A DNA stretch of 64,000 nt, from contig CM053809.1 of NCBI GenBank assembly GCA_028671895.1, positions 34,881,501 through 34,945,500 on the forward strand, written 5' to 3'. Positions 10,725-24,761 of the stretch are shown here, in pieces. Every line of letters begins with the position of its first letter. The stretch's first letter is position 1. Below the pieces are notes generated by a model that did no database searches, was not told the DNA's origin, and saw nothing but the letters and a program-made list of their open reading frames with translations. A program made the position numbers and the translations under genes. Source of the stretch: Oenanthe sinensis (Eukaryota; Streptophyta; Magnoliopsida; Apiales; Apiaceae).

Positions 10725-12239
10725 ACTTGGAGACAATTTTGTTGTATTTGTAAGATTGTTTATCTTATTTTGTATGAATCATTAGTTTTAGAATCTTTAC
10801 TGTTAGATTTTTAGTTAGTTTGTCCTTTGTTAAATGAGTTATGAAACTGATGAGGCAAATGCTTAGTGCTAGAGAATTGCATCCTGAAATTTCAGAGGGA
10901 GACAGCATTTCCTTAGAAACTGTAACTGATTGTAAGTTGTGAAATGATGCTACTGGAGGGACTAGTGGGAGTGATTTGTTTTTATTCAATCTATTTGTCC
11001 CTTCAGCTGTGTAATGATATCACACATGTAATGATTCTTGTGGATGATGATGGTAGTTTAGAACTCACTGTATGGTATTGTCAAAATCTCATTGTATAAT
11101 CTTTTGAAATTTAGTTGTACAATTAACTTTATGTTGTCCAATAAATCTTTGTAAGCTGCGACCTATCAGCTGTGACCTGCTCACAAGATAAAAATTATTG
11201 ATTTTGACAAAAAAATTTGAAAATTTTAAATCTATAACCCAACAGTTCTTTTCTCCAATATTTGTGATTCTGCACCTTGCAGGGTAGTTCAAGTGTGAGT
11301 GGTGTGCAAGCAGCCAAGCACTAGGATATGGAACCTGATAGGAAAAGTGCATGAGTGTAATTGTTGGCTTAAATAATTAATATTCTATATTCTCTCATTT
11401 TTATCAAGTATTGATTCTGATTATCTGATAGCAGTATATTGTAGAAATATATGATATTTTTGACCATTTACCTAGACAACAAGGAGAACATCAAGCAAGC
11501 ATTCGTGACAATATCCGAAAGGCAATGCACATTGCACACATTGAAGAATCATTACAGGGTTTACTTTTACAGACCACTTTGTATATATAATTATGGAGTA
11601 CTATTATCTTTGTGAATTTTATGGGTGAATTTTACAGGCTTTAGAGTAAGGCGCCAATCATACACATGGGTCTGTGACCTGTCTATGTAAAATTATTACA
11701 CACAGACCATTAGGTTAGAATATACTGCAAGTGATTTGTCCAGTTTCTCATGTCACATTGCAAGATTTTGCGAATGTTATAATCCTGTTTCGTGAGGTAA
11801 ACATTGAAGTCAACTTTCAAGTGATTTTTTTTTACCATGTAACTGAAAATTTGATTCCAAGAAAGCGAAATGTAAAGAGTACAGATTTACTTGAATATTT
11901 GGAACCTAAATTACCTAATAGTTGAATGAGTATCTAACATGCTTTTAAAGCATGCATCAGGCTACTGAGTTAATCTATTTCTCATATTAAAGCATGGGGT
12001 GAATGTGTAATTGTAATGATAACTTTTTTATATATTCATAAAAATATTACTACTATTTTGTAGTAGAATACATTTCAGTCTCACCTTTTTTTCTTTAAAT
12101 TTATGTATTATCTAATCTACACTGTCACAAGAAATTACTTAATTAGAAAATAATTTATTTGTGAAGAAAAAAAACAGATAAATGTCGTCGGGGACAGGAA
12201 AGAACGCATGTGGCCTGTTTCATATTTATTACTGTATTG
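10725..12239. other. 3' UTR and spacer, no further gene seen
   Basis: The first few hundred bases probably hold the 3' UTR of the membrane-protein gene. Several AATAAA-like words occur, but none can be fixed as the poly(A) signal. The remainder has only short open frames without domains. Confidence 0.5.
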
Positions 12240-13569
12240 TAGGGATGAATATGACGTGGTTTGGTTCGGTTTCGACTCAAAACCGCAACTGCATCGATGG
12301 TTTTAAAATTTAAGAACCAAAACTAAGCCAAACACTATTGGTGCAGTTCGGTTTTAATATATGCGGTTTTAAAATTTTTTTTTTTTTTCCTTCACTAAAT
12401 TAGTCGTACATAATTTAAGATTTAAAATAATGCTAACAAGTAGAATAATTAAAGATGGGAAGACTAATATATAAAAACATGCGGCTGAAAAATAAAAAGA
12501 ATCTGACCTGGCAATTTCACAAATCATAGTCTTCATTCTTGCACAAAAAACAGAAGTAACATATATGAGCCACAAAGTAACAGAACAGAGTACAGGGTGA
12601 GTCGTATTTGAGTTACAACTGTTATCGGCTGTTCATGACTTATAAAACCCGATTAAGCTGACCCAAACCGATCCCTATTTTGTCCGATTTAATTGAAAAT
12701 AAAAAACTCGATATTAAATTAGGTTAAAAAGAGTTCAACCCTAATTAATTGGATTGGGTATAGGTTGAAAATTATTTTAGTCAACCTAACCCAACACAAT
12801 ACATATAAATTATATGCTACATAATATATAATTACATCCGATATTTTATATTTTCATGATAATTTATATATTAGATATTAATATGATAGTAATTATATAT
12901 TTACAATTTTAAATATTTATTAGATTAATTTTAAATATAATATTTATACTTTCGTTAATATTGTTTTAATTTTGTTGTCATTTATGTTAAAATAGTAAAT
13001 TTTATTTTCGCAATTTGTGTTGAGATATATGAAAATATAAAATTTTAATATTAGTTATAAACCGATCAAACCGAACCAACACGACCTAAACCGATTTAAA
13101 TTGGGTAGAGTTGGGTTGTATAATATTTTCTAACATAATAGATTGAAAATTTTCAAACTGAATTAATTGAATTGGATAAAAAAAATGACTTTAACCCAAT
13201 CAACCCGACCCATGAAGATTCTAACTGTTTTTAGGCCAACCCAACATATTAGTACGCTCATCCCTCTCGGTCACGGGGTTAATCGACTGTGATTTGTAAT
13301 ATTATATGCACTGTAATGTATTATATATTTATGCTGTATAATTAGTTACGGTATAAATGCTTACACTAAAATATAATTTACATGATATTATTTAATATAT
13401 ATAATAAATATTATATATGATATATTATTTCGGTTCAGTTTGTACCCGGTTCATAATATTTTAGAAGGCAAATCCGAACCAAAGAATCGTTACGGTTTTT
13501 ATTCGATTCTGTTTTTAATCGACTCGATTTTACGTGGTTTTCGGTTCAATTTTGTTTTTTCTCATCCCT
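12240..13569. mobile_element. non-autonomous DNA element with TAGGGATGA termini
   Basis: Left end TAGGGATGAATATGACGTGG; reverse complement of the right end TAGGGATGAGAAAAAACAAA. Both arms then run into GGTTCGGTTT-like sequence (CGAACC/GGTTCG repeats), giving imperfect subterminal inverted repeats. No transposase frame is visible. A second, similarly ended repeat lies inside (12594-13265). Confidence 0.5.
12594..13265. mobile_element. inner nested repeat with AGGGxTGAGxCGTA termini
   Basis: The left end AGGGTGAGTCGTATT pairs with the reverse complement of the right end AGGGATGAGCGTACTAATAT. Interior blocks carry AACCCAACC and GGTTGGGTT words in opposite orientation. The resemblance to the outer element's ends suggests a related family inserted into its own kind. 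It is non-coding. Confidence 0.4.
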
Positions 13570-14302
13570 AATGTATTGCACTCTCTTTCGTCGGTCCTGC
13601 ACAAATTTGAGATTTATTAAAATGAAAATGAGTTTTACTTGATATTTTTAATAAACTTCTTTTGATTAAAAGAATTTTAAAAATATTTCTATTCAAAGAA
13701 TAAAATATTAAATAAAATTCTTGTTAGTAAGAACTTGAGTTGCGTAATTATAATACTAATAATAACAAGCAAGACAATATTTTATTAATCCATTATTAAA
13801 AAAAAAGGATTAATCAGCTATTATTTCTGTTTTATATTTGTTCGACGTGATTATTTTTTAGGTGCAACATGACTTTTCATTATTAAATTAATTCTTACTA
13901 AAAAAGCAAGACAATATACACAATTAATTCTTAATTTTGAATTATTTTATACACAATTTTGTACAATATGATGTATGATATAACATAAAAATATTATCTG
14001 ATATTTATTTATTTTTATTAAATATCTATATTTTTAATATTAAAAGTAATTTTTTTATTTTTTGAAGTTTTAATTTATAAAAAAATGATAATAAATTTAT
14101 AAAATTTAAATAATAATTAAAATTATTGATTATATAATAAAATTAAATAATGATGCGATGGTAAGATTATATTAGTAATTCTTTTGGCAAAGCCCCGTCA
14201 ACAAACGTCACAAACCCCAAGTCCTGTAACTCCCAACAGCAGCACTCGTAAGCTCTCTCAGGTATTGTCACAAACACCTGGTGTGCATTGCGTTTATATT
14301 CC

Positions 14303-17300
14303 ATGAAAGGTAGCAAAACCGTCTTATCTGTCGCTGAAAAATGCAAGGTATCTTCCCTCTATCTCTCTCTGTTTGCCTGTCTAGGTGCTGTTTGGATCAA
14401 GACCCACACTCAAATAATTATATATATATATATATATATAGTATCTCTACAATTTACACTCTGTTTATAACTCCATTTTTAGACTATATTGACATCAAAT
14501 TGGCAAGGAAATCTCAATACCATCAAAGCTGACTCTCAAGGAAGGTATTTACTGTGCCCCCATCACACTATAACTTTATAAATTTAGAGTCTTTGTGTAA
14601 GCATATATTGATATAAATGTATGCTATATGATTGGTTTTTATTTCTAATGCAATGGGTTGTGTGTTTTTAAAGCAAGGGGGAAATTTATACATCGAAAGT
14701 TAAGTACTTTATCAAGAAAGGGAAGCCTTACTTATGGGTACCCGAAAAGGACTTGCACAATGTGGTATGAAACTTCTTTGTGATTGGTTTATTTTTCTTA
14801 ATTGATCATGTGAATTTTCGCAAGTGTGTATATTGCCTTGTGTTTATTCGTAATTATATGTTCACTTATGCTTCATATATTTGTTGTGTTTTGTGATGTT
14901 CATGAGAAGTGAATCAGCTCATGTAAGTGATGTCGTTGTGATATTGTATGACGAACATGATAAGTTTAAATATAATGTTGTTATCAGTGTAATTATTTTC
15001 AGACGGATATAGTGTCGCATGTGCTCGAAGTTTGTCCAAAAGTAAATGTTCGTGTGCATCAAAAGTGTTTGTCAGATTATAACATTTGTTAGTTATATGT
15101 CGTAATTGTAATATTTGACAACTGTATTTTTCGCGAGCTTAACCAAATCAAATCTACTTTTTATGTTTCTTTTATTTAAGTTTCTCCTTGATGAATTTAC
15201 CACACATATAACATATTATTGATTTGCTGCATGGTTTACAAAGACGTGTTCAAAATTAACTGCTCAGCTCAATGTGATGCCTCTTACTCTTCCCGTAACT
15301 AATGAATTGAACTTGTCTTTTTGTCTTTTCATGTAGAATACTATCATCGATGAACGTGGTTCATTTGCTGTGGCCACACCTTTTCCAGGCCCACTTTTAA
15401 ACATACTCCGGTCCATGAAAAAGGTTTCTTCTATATAATTTTATTTCATTCCATTTTTGTGAAGGAGTTTATCTCTTTGTTTTTTTGCCTATATATACAT
15501 TAGTGCTTCCTCTCTTTTGCATAAATGAATAATATTTATTAAATTTCAAGAAGGAATAAGATGTAATTAATTAGCTCGGAGAAGAAAGACAAAAGAAACT
15601 TTCGGAGCACTACTCTAGTGTTTAGATCTGATAATGTACATATGAATATATCTATACCACTATATGATACTATTAAAACCAAACTACTACATATTTGGTG
15701 GTTGGTCTTGTGGTTCGGGTTAAAATAATAAAAACATGGATCATGTGGTCTTTTGTCCGAGCTAAAATAATAAAAATACGGGCTTTCCAAAATAAGATCT
15801 TATAGAGTATATAATATGGATCATGGTTGGAGTGCAGGGCTCGATTAAAATAGTAATAATAATTTTTTTTTTTGCTAATTAAGAAATTGGGTCAAAATAT
15901 CAAAAATATGGGCTTTTATAAATAATATCTATGGATCAATAGGTCTGTCAGGCTGAATTGAAATATTAAAAATATAGACCTTTTTTGCCAAGCAATAATA
16001 TGGACTTTTAAAAATTGGATCTTAGATATTTTATACACGTGAGTTAAATCAAGATGACATTATAAAAATAAGATCATTGATAGTATATAAAAAATATTGT
16101 AGGTTCGTAAATAGAGTTGAACTAAAGAGAAAGATGAGTTCTGAAAAATTGAATCCTTAATAGTATACAAGTTCATTAGACATCTAGTACCTACCTATAA
16201 TTTTTTTAATTAATCACTATGTAATTTTAAATGCTCTGCGATGCTTGTCCTGTATGATACAACATTTTATTTTAACTTCATTTTAACATTTTTCAGTTAC
16301 CACCTCGAGTTGCTCTGATCGGGGACATTGTTCCTCTTAAAGATGAAAAGGTAATTTTTTTTTTTCTAAATCTATCCTATATAAAACCCCTTCCGAGTGA
16401 CTTAGAAAGTTTTATTATTTGTTTCCCTACAACTGTTTTCTTTTGAGATTCTAGGTCTGTACTTTGTAGCATATGACAGGAGATTTATCACATTAACTTC
16501 TTTGATATTCTTTCAAGTTGGTGGTTTATGCTTCTAGGATTTTTTCATGCTTAGTGTTTCTTGTTTCTCTAAGTGTTGGTTTTGTGGTTGTGCAACTTTT
16601 GATAAGCAGTTGCTTAAATAATAATCTCAAGGTACTTTTGTCACATAGCCAAACATTTATGCCCCATTTAATTGGAAGGAATGAATAAGGTGCAAATGGA
16701 ATGATATTGTATTATATTCATAATTTTCTGTCCTTCATTTCGTTTGAACAAATCAAAACTAAAGCCCAATTCCACCATTCAAGGAAAAAATGCCTGTTCC
16801 TACTATCCTACCTCCTGTTCATATCCTCTACAAACCTTATTGTAGATAATTTGTACTTCTATTTTTTTTGTTCACGCCTCTCTTCTTTAATCTTCTCATC
16901 CACATCTTTTTTTCTTTGCATTTTTTGATTCCATATCTTTCAACTGAATGGAACATGGGCATTAACGTGGTTGCTTGTATACAAGGGATAACTAATGTGG
17001 ATCAAATTGTTTGTGAATATTATTTGCAAAATAGTTTATGACTTTCATGTAATGTAGGTTACTAGGTTCACCTTTCTAGGTCAATTGCAAACTATTAATC
17101 TTGTAATTTCATTTTCTCTGGGTTTTGTTACAGGTTCACTTAGCTACAGAATGCCTTAGAGAAACCATATCTGCTGAACAGAAAACATTTAAGGAGTCCA
17201 GTTATTCGGTTTCTGGTGTATTAAGCACTGCGAATCTGGATTCTACTTCAAGAAGCCAAAATCTTCAGGATCTCCTCGATAGCAACAAAAGCTATACAGT

Positions 17301-20300
17301 GTATAAGATTAATTTAAGGTAGCAAATTATTTAACTCTATTGTTTACTTTTTAAAATCTTTCACCAAAAGTGTCGCTTTGTGTATGGAACACAGAAAGTT
17401 AGAGAAAAGTAAATGAAGTACAAGACAAAAACACACGTAGAAGAGGATAAACCATAAACCAAAGCAACCATACCTGGTATATCCTGCTCGTAGAACAGGG
17501 AAGAGTCAGGGAGGGAAGTAAGACATATATAGACCTTACCTCCACTCCTAAGAATGGAGAGGATGTTTCTGCAAAGACCCTTAAGCTTTAACAATGCAAG
17601 AACAATAATACAAAACATACATAAAAGTAGCATAGACACGAGGACCATATAAAAGGCGATAAAGTAAATATCAAGAGGTAAAATGTCAGTCACTAAATAA
17701 AAAGATAACAAGCATGTAGTATAATAACAGAAAAAAAGAGTTAAAGAGACAATACACCAAAAAATATACTCCGTAACAAAGAAATTCTCTAGCCATCCCC
17801 CCAACGCCTATACTACCATCACCCTGTGCCCCCAACTACAGGATCTCTTCAACCCTTTATGAAAATCTGCTGTCATGTCCTCAACAAAGTTTAAGGCCTT
17901 CATGTAATCATGTCCAGTATTAACTGCTCATCCCATGAGGATGAACTATATTTACCTAAATTAACATGCTTTTTTGTACTTCTAAAATTTCGAATACTAC
18001 AAATAACATTAAAATATTTGTCTTTTCTTTTCTTAGTCATAGTTGTGGTTTGTCCAGTTTCAGGCCCTGATTTGGTGTTATCAAGGCAAAGCCTGGAATT
18101 TGATAATATCTGTACCTCGTTTATAATGCAATGCAAGATTCCGATTAACAAAAAAACATATAATAATTATTATGTTGAAAGTATAATTGGATAATATAAC
18201 AAACTCGTTACCTTGCCCAGAACACACATAGTTACCACAAGGATCACCCATTCATATCTGAAATTCCTCCACCACTGTTGCAATTGCCACTGAGACTCCC
18301 GAATAATCTCTTCATTAACTGCTTCCGTAACATCACATTTTTATGGACTACCCATTCAACTTTTATCACTGATTTTCCTCCCGCCGCATTTTAATTTTCT
18401 GAAACTCATTGCAGAGGATATAACTAGTGAAGGAGTTCTCAAATAACATCAGATCTGTAATGGTTCCTTACAGACATGCCATAGTTTTTAGAAGCGATCA
18501 GTTGTCAGATTGTTAAACCTGATTTTTTGTAAATCGCATACTCAAAAGACAGTATGATGGAACTCAAACAGATTTGTTAGAAAGAGGAGAATGATGGCGT
18601 TGATTTTGTTTTAAATGTCTCGTATCTTTTGAGATAACTGATTTTATTAGTAATCCAATATAAAAAAAATTATTTTTTTAAAAAAATTATTCTTATATGG
18701 TTGAAACTTTTAAAAAATGGTCAAGCCGGAAAATACAATCATGTCGGGCATACCAATGAAATCTGGCCAATCTTTCTAAGGATTCTATTTGGGATACCAG
18801 GATTTCCATTGTTTCAGTAAGCTTACTCCTGGTAGCAAAATTAAGACTTTCTTGCAAAAGAATCGTATTTGTTCCTTGTTGACATTATAAAAGGACCCTT
18901 GGTATATAAATAAATAGATTTTAAGTTGGATCAGTAAAAGTTAAGTTATTGATACTGCTTTCTTGATCTGATAACTTATTCTGCTATTTGTACCTCTCTA
19001 CAGCTCATGTACTTGCATAGATAGCAACGGAAGTACCCATGAAGTAGATTTAGAGAAAATTGGAGCAACTAAAGCAGACGCTCTATGTAAGTTAATTGAA
19101 TATATATATAGATTGTTGCTGATGCCATTTTGTCTTCTAGTAAAAATCCTCCTTAGTCCTTACGTTATGAACTTATTTTCTGTAGCACCTTTCTCTATGA
19201 GTTTGATTGATGGGATTAATCAAAGTGAAGCAAGGAGGAGAGCACTGATCTTTTTCTGCATCACATACCTGAATAAGAATGTCAAGGTAAGACACTAATC
19301 ATCAGGTGCCTGTAAACACCGAGAAAGCTAAAACAGACATACTGTATCTTGATTTTTGTTTTGGCCAAACTAATACTTCCTATCATGTGGTAGTCCATCT
19401 GGCCAAATAGCAAACAGATCGATCTCTCTTTTGTGGATGCAACATGTAGAGAAAGAAGCAAGATATAAGCAAAATCAAATAGTGGTTACTCAAAGATTTT
19501 CTTCGCATTTGCGTAAATAATACTTCCTTGAAAGAATTGATAAATGAATTTGTAAATAATTAAAAAATTGATTTATGGATATTATTTTGATTTAAGAGTT
19601 TCATCATTTTAAAAAGCATATGTTTCATAGTTCGATATTTCTCTAGTTAAGTTAAGATTATCAAGTGTTTAGATTTCACAGATAACTAGGAGCTTGCGAT
19701 TAAAGCCACTAATTAATCTTTACATGCTATTTCTGGAGCAAAAAGGTTGAAATAATTGATAATTTATGGAGATAATCAATATATGAAATACTTGTAGTGA
19801 TTATAAACATGGTTCTAATATACACATTTTTACCGCAAGTTCTCTCTTATTTGGAACGAGGATACCTGTATTAGTGATCTCCACTTTAATGTACTGCAAC
19901 AAACAACATTCATATATATCCATATTGGTATAGAAAGTGAATGAAATTTGAAATGTCGAGTCGAAACTGCTGACAATGCACTTTTTTGTAATTAATTAGA
20001 ATAGTTCAAATAATATAAAGTGTACTCTATTACGTTTTTTTGCTAATTGTCAATTACGTATTTAATTATACATGTCCCACTTGAATTAGTTAGTTATCAG
20101 GATTTTATGTATAGCATATAGCATATATCAATTACAAAATAATATACTATAGTTTGAATAAATATTAAAATAATTTAATAATATTTTTTGGCTTGCTCGT
20201 TTATGACTCAATGTATATGGATACTTTTGTATGTTGTGTATCCAGGTACTAACTTAGGATTCGAATAGATTCAAAGGAGTAGTTCGTGTCTCACTGGAGT

Positions 20301-21501
20301 CTAGCCAAATCAAATAGGTGTTTTAATATACTAACTTGAGCCATACCTGATTGACGCATGGAAAAATTAATTTGAATATGGGTGAGTTGTGTGAATTTAA
20401 TTAGAATATGACAAAGTGAATATTCATAGGTATTTCATCTGGTTTCACCCAAATTTCTGTCTCGTATTAGTAATTAATGTGTGTTTAGTTGGCATACCAC
20501 TCGCAATATTACACTTACGAAACTACCACTTGCAATATCGAAATTTATATTGTCTCCATTTTAGCTATTTTTGTGACCTTATTTTTTGTTCAATTCACAT
20601 CTAACCACTATATTTAATATATATTATATATGTTTACTCCAACCTAAATAAATAGTTATTGAAATAAAATTCGGACGAAAAATTGTCAAAGTTTGGTAGA
20701 AATAGATGAAATTTATATAAATTTACATAAATGTGAACTCTAGTATTACAAATGGTAGTTTTGAAAATATAGTATTGCAAATGATATAACAGCTAAAGTG
20801 TAAGTACATATAATACATGTTACTCATCTAATTTAGTGTGTTCACTTGCCTATAAGGATTTGAGGTTGAATACACTTCAAATAAAAAATCGAAAACATCA
20901 CCGGTTATAATGAAAATCACATAACAGACTTGTACCTGTATTGTAAATTATATAGTGACAATAATAAAATACGGGAACATAACTTTACCTCGGATGTCTG
21001 AAACTTATTGTAAAGTCCTACCACCGTATATTTGTAATCCATCACGCAAGCTACTGAGAACTGTAATGTGTATTATACTATTATCTTTTACGGAATATAC
21101 TTGATCAACCATGAAGTTTCACGTACTAGTCTAAAGTTATAACTTATAATTTTAGGTGCATTGCTAAAGTCTTAAACTATTGATCCATAATCAACTATTG
21201 TCATGCGTTTCCTAGGACCGGTTTTTCTTTTGTTTGAGTTCTCGTACTGGATTTCTTCTTTAAGTAACCTCTACGGTGTCCTGAACAGGATGCATTAATG
21301 CTTTCTACTGATCGGAAAGGCTTTGATGTGCTGGGAAAGACTCTTGGGCCAGTGATGAATGATGGTTCTCGTCAGTACGTGTGGAAAGAATTCAGGTTTG
21401 AGCTCAATGAAGAAGCAAAAGATATTGAATCATTCTGTCAGCAGCTCGTTCTAATGGAAGCGGAGGCCCTTAAAACTGTGTCAAAGTTCAGTGGTCTATG
21501 A
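14303..21501 (+). CDS. FMN-binding split-barrel (PNPOx/HugZ-like) protein
   Basis: Nine exons: 14303-14347, 14483-14544, 14674-14764, 15337-15423, 16297-16350, 17134-17318, 19004-19086, 19186-19286 and 21289-21501. All junctions have GT-AG borders and compatible phases, giving 306 residues. The N-terminal part (AEKCKTILTSNWQGNLNTI, a lysine-rich strand region, then VPEKDLHNVNTIIDERGSFA and PLLNILRSMKKLPPRVALIG) has the order of the flavin-binding split barrel of pyridoxamine-phosphate-oxidase-like and HugZ-like proteins. The C-terminal part (DGINQSEARRRALIFFC, then DALMLSTDRKGFDVLG) resembles the DUF2470-like tail found in some plant and cyanobacterial members. Relatives act in or near heme and chlorophyll metabolism, but I cannot assign a substrate. 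No transit peptide is obvious at this start, so an upstream exon may be missed. Large introns hold repeats, including a SINE-like block near 17.5 kb. Confidence 0.6.
17440..17620. mobile_element. SINE-like remnant in intron 6 of the split-barrel gene
   Basis: The plus strand carries GGGAAGAGTCAGGGAGGGAA, then AGACCTTACCTCCACTCCTA, then GGAGAGGATGTTTCTGCAAA and GACCCTTAAG. These words, in this order, are what I recall from TS/SolS-type SINEs of asterid genomes. The minus strand has a long but repeat-derived open frame (17361-17804) that I do not regard as a gene. Confidence 0.4.
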
Positions 21502-22135
21502 TGCGAAAGTCTAGTGATGACTATGAAATGCTAATTGCGGATAGTAATATTAATCACGAGTCATATCAATTACCAGATTACCAGTAGTGGCGAATTACAA
21601 TGCCAGTGAGATAATATGTTGTCTGTTAGACGTATGTGTAAGATTGTGGAGAATTAGATTAAGTTTTGCCAAAATAGTTGTATGCTTTTGTAATATATAC
21701 CATCATAATTGTAGCTATTTTAAAACTCATCAGATCCTTGAAATTCCTAATTAATTTGTGCAAGCCTTTTTTAGGGTTTGGCTCAGGCATAGATATACGT
21801 TCATGGACCATTGGATATTTGATATACGTTTGGAAAACTGGTTGTCAAAAATTTTAGGCAGACCTAATATATTCAGGATCAATTTGTGTACTAATAATTT
21901 AATAAATTTATATGCATTTGATTGTGCCAAGTGCCTGAGTCTGCTGATCTGTCGGTGTTGGCTGGAACACTGTAGAGAGATATTAAAGTATGAGGATGAC
22001 ATAGTGATTGTTGTTCGAGTATAAGAATGGATTACATCTAGAAATGATATATTACTCGAAGCAGTTTATGAAATGTAAACTATAAGCAGGGATAGATCAT
22101 TAGAGCATATTTATTCACCCGGGACGGACATGACA

Positions 22136-22545
22136 TGGCATGTCTTATTTTAATGCGGTTTTTTCAAAAATATTCAAGGATATTTTTTTTTTTGCAAACA
22201 TACTGACTTTTTTAAAAATATTTTGCAAAAATATGAATTTTTTGAATTTTTTTTGCAAAAATACGGTTTGCAACTTTGTAACCATATTTGCAACTGAAAT
22301 TAATCGAAATCAACCACAAATGCAACTTTAAAATTTAATAAAAATAATTATTTTTTGGTTGCATAATAAGTTGCTTAACAAGTTACACGGTTAAAATCAA
22401 AATGCAACAAAAAACAACTTCAATTATATTTCAGAAAAATAAAAAAATAAGTTGCATCTGGTTGCAAACGGTATTTTTGCAAAAAAATAAATCAGAAGAT
22501 GGTAAAATCGCAAAAAAACTTAAAAATTGTAATATTTTTGGTAAT
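22136..22545. repeat. imperfect palindrome of TTTTTGCAAAAATA units
   Basis: The words TTTTTGCAAAAATA and ACGGTTTGCAAC near 22250-22275 reappear inverted as GTTGCATCTGGTTGCAAACG and GTATTTTTGCAAAAAAATA near 22450-22490. This gives a roughly 400-bp AT-rich foldable unit. It could be a MITE, but no target duplication is clear. It lies about 640 bp downstream of the split-barrel gene's stop codon. Confidence 0.35.
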
Positions 22546-22875
22546 TTCTCTATTTTAATTTGTAAGAATTACAATTCAGCATTTGAGACAATTTTTGGGA
22601 TAATTTTGGGATAAATAACATTTTTCTTTTTCAATTGATGTATCGAATGAATGAAATTAATTACTATTTACACTGAATCAATTTTACATATCCAGTATAT
22701 ATACTTTAGTTTTTACGTACCATCTGTTGGGTGTTGCTTATGTAGGAAGAAAGAGGAGGGGGCGGGGTGTTTTTAATAATAGCAACTCATGCATGCATTT
22801 ACCAGCTTCTTTTGTTTATACAAATAAGAGGCAGGCAAGGAACAAACAAGGTTTACAGGGGCGACCCAGTGGAAA

Positions 22876-22894
22876 GTGACGTGGCACGTGGCAC
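22876..22894. promoter_or_regulatory. tandem G-box/ABRE cluster
   Basis: The sequence TGACGTGG is followed directly by CACGTGGC, giving two overlapping ACGT-core elements within 19 bp. CACGTGGC is a strong bZIP-binding ABRE/G-box. A TATA-like word (TTTATATGCC) follows about 80 bp downstream. No protein frame of interest starts in the next kilobase, so a target transcript is not identified. Confidence 0.4.
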
Positions 22895-23718
22895 ATTATT
22901 TAGTCCGACCATAAGCATCTTCTTCTTGCGGTAGCTACAGGCTTCAGATTGCACTGCTCGCTTTATTTATTTATTTATATGCCTGTCGTAAAGTTCATAT
23001 ATACTGCCCTACTTCATTATTATTTCATTTTCTCCGAGGCTAATCAGCATTGTTTTCGATCCCGCATATACTATGTATCTTGTTCAGGCATATATGTACA
23101 TTTATATTAAATTGTAGTACAATGCATGATGAGATTGGAATTGATAGATCTACGTCCGTCCAATCCCTTGGACATTTCCTGTGTCGAATCTTTAAGAGTG
23201 AGTGAGATTTTCACGCAAACGCGTCCCATGGAGATATCTATATATCATGATCAATGTGCTACATATTTATGCATGTGTTGTTTGGAATATTGTGTTCTCC
23301 TTTAAACGAATATTAAGTTGATCTTTCAAGGTATGGATTACATGTATATAATGATAATAAGTACTATATTTTTTTCAAGTTAAAATGTTTATCCCACATT
23401 TAGATGGGAAAGAAAATCAATCACTTATAGCAAAATACCTTGGTTATCTTCAAACTGTGTTAGTTAACTTCTGTATTTGTTTACCATTCATTTGCGCGTA
23501 GGTGTAAATTAGAAGCTTTTAAGAGAAAATTTTAAATTTGAACGGAATAAATCCGGCCCTTTTACTAGATTATTATTTTTCATTGAGTTTGGGCTCATTT
23601 TATTAATTCGTTATTTGTTTTAGTTACGAATTAATTGTAATTGATTTGATTATGAATTAATTAATTGTTAATTAATTAACACATTTAATTAATTGAAAGA
23701 GGGGCTAGTAAGTCTGGT

Positions 23719-23759
<41 letters not shown>

Positions 23760-24424
23760 AAATTTCAACGGAGAACCATAAATGAATTACTAATTTGAAA
23801 ACATATATATCATGTATTATATTTTGTTTATAATATATTCTATGTAGAACCTTAAATGGAGTACTATTTGTATTATATATATATATATATATATTATATC
23901 TAATACAAGACAACACACACTCCGATTAATACTGCATTTAAGATTTTTCATAGAACAAAACCCCTATTATATAAATTTTAAGATTTTACTCTCTCGAATA
24001 CATGGACACTTTCTAAAATTAAATATCAAACTCTTCTCTCTATCAGGAATGTTCTTATTCAGTTCTAGTTCGTACTTGGTTTTACCTTCAACGAAGGTAT
24101 TGTTATTTGTGATTATCGATGTATTCTCGTTTTATCATGCAGATTATCGACTTACATACATGATAAGAAGCGAAATAACTACTGTATGAAGACAATTTTG
24201 TACTTAATTTGAATTTTTTTCGTAAATACGTACCTTTTTATTTAATTATATTTTCATACTTGTCGCACACATAATCATTCCTGATATAATTCTGTATTTT
24301 TTCACGTCATTTCACATGTGATATCAGTCCATGTGTGTGTCATGTCTTAAGTTGAGGGTCTGATCGAGTACGGGCATATATTTTAATTTAGCCACTGTTG
24401 TCCCCAGATGACAGAAAACATACA
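22895..24424. repeat. gene-free DNA with (AT)n tracts
   Basis: A pure (AT)n microsatellite runs from about 23720 to 23756 and a shorter one from about 23875 to 23893. The small open frames here come from these TA repeats and are not genes. A possible non-coding transcript from the G-box region cannot be judged from sequence. Confidence 0.6.
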
Positions 24425-24761
24425 GGCTGTGTTCACTCGCTGATAGAATGTAATAAGAGAAAAATGAAATTAAAAATAATAAATAAATTTTATTTATAAA
24501 AAAGAATGTATGAGTAAAATTGTGAATAAACATGAGTAAATTTAAATTTGTTATGATGAGAATTGTAGGGAAAATTAATGGTGAATAAATGGAATGAACA
24601 TTCTTTTCAAAACATGTGGGTTAAAATTTTAGTTTAAATAGTTTGGAATAGAATAAAAGAATGAATAAAAATTATAAACATTTTTTCTAATCCCACCCAA
24701 ATATGAGTATAAATTTCATTCCATTCTCCCCTCATTCTATTCTATCCAAGTGAACACAACC
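24425..24761. mobile_element. MITE with GGyTGTGTTCACT termini
   Basis: Left end GGCTGTGTTCACTCGCTGAT; reverse complement of the right end GGTTGTGTTCACTTGGATAG. The element is about 337 bp and the terminal homology continues into AGAATAGAATG-type words. No coding frame. Ends of this type occur in hAT- or Harbinger-like plant MITEs; without a clean target duplication I leave the class open. Confidence 0.6.

Noticed and set aside
17361..17804. 147-codon minus-strand open frame in an intron of the split-barrel gene
   Set aside because: Its composition comes from a SINE-like repeat, and the frame has no domain, only incidental hydrophobic stretches.
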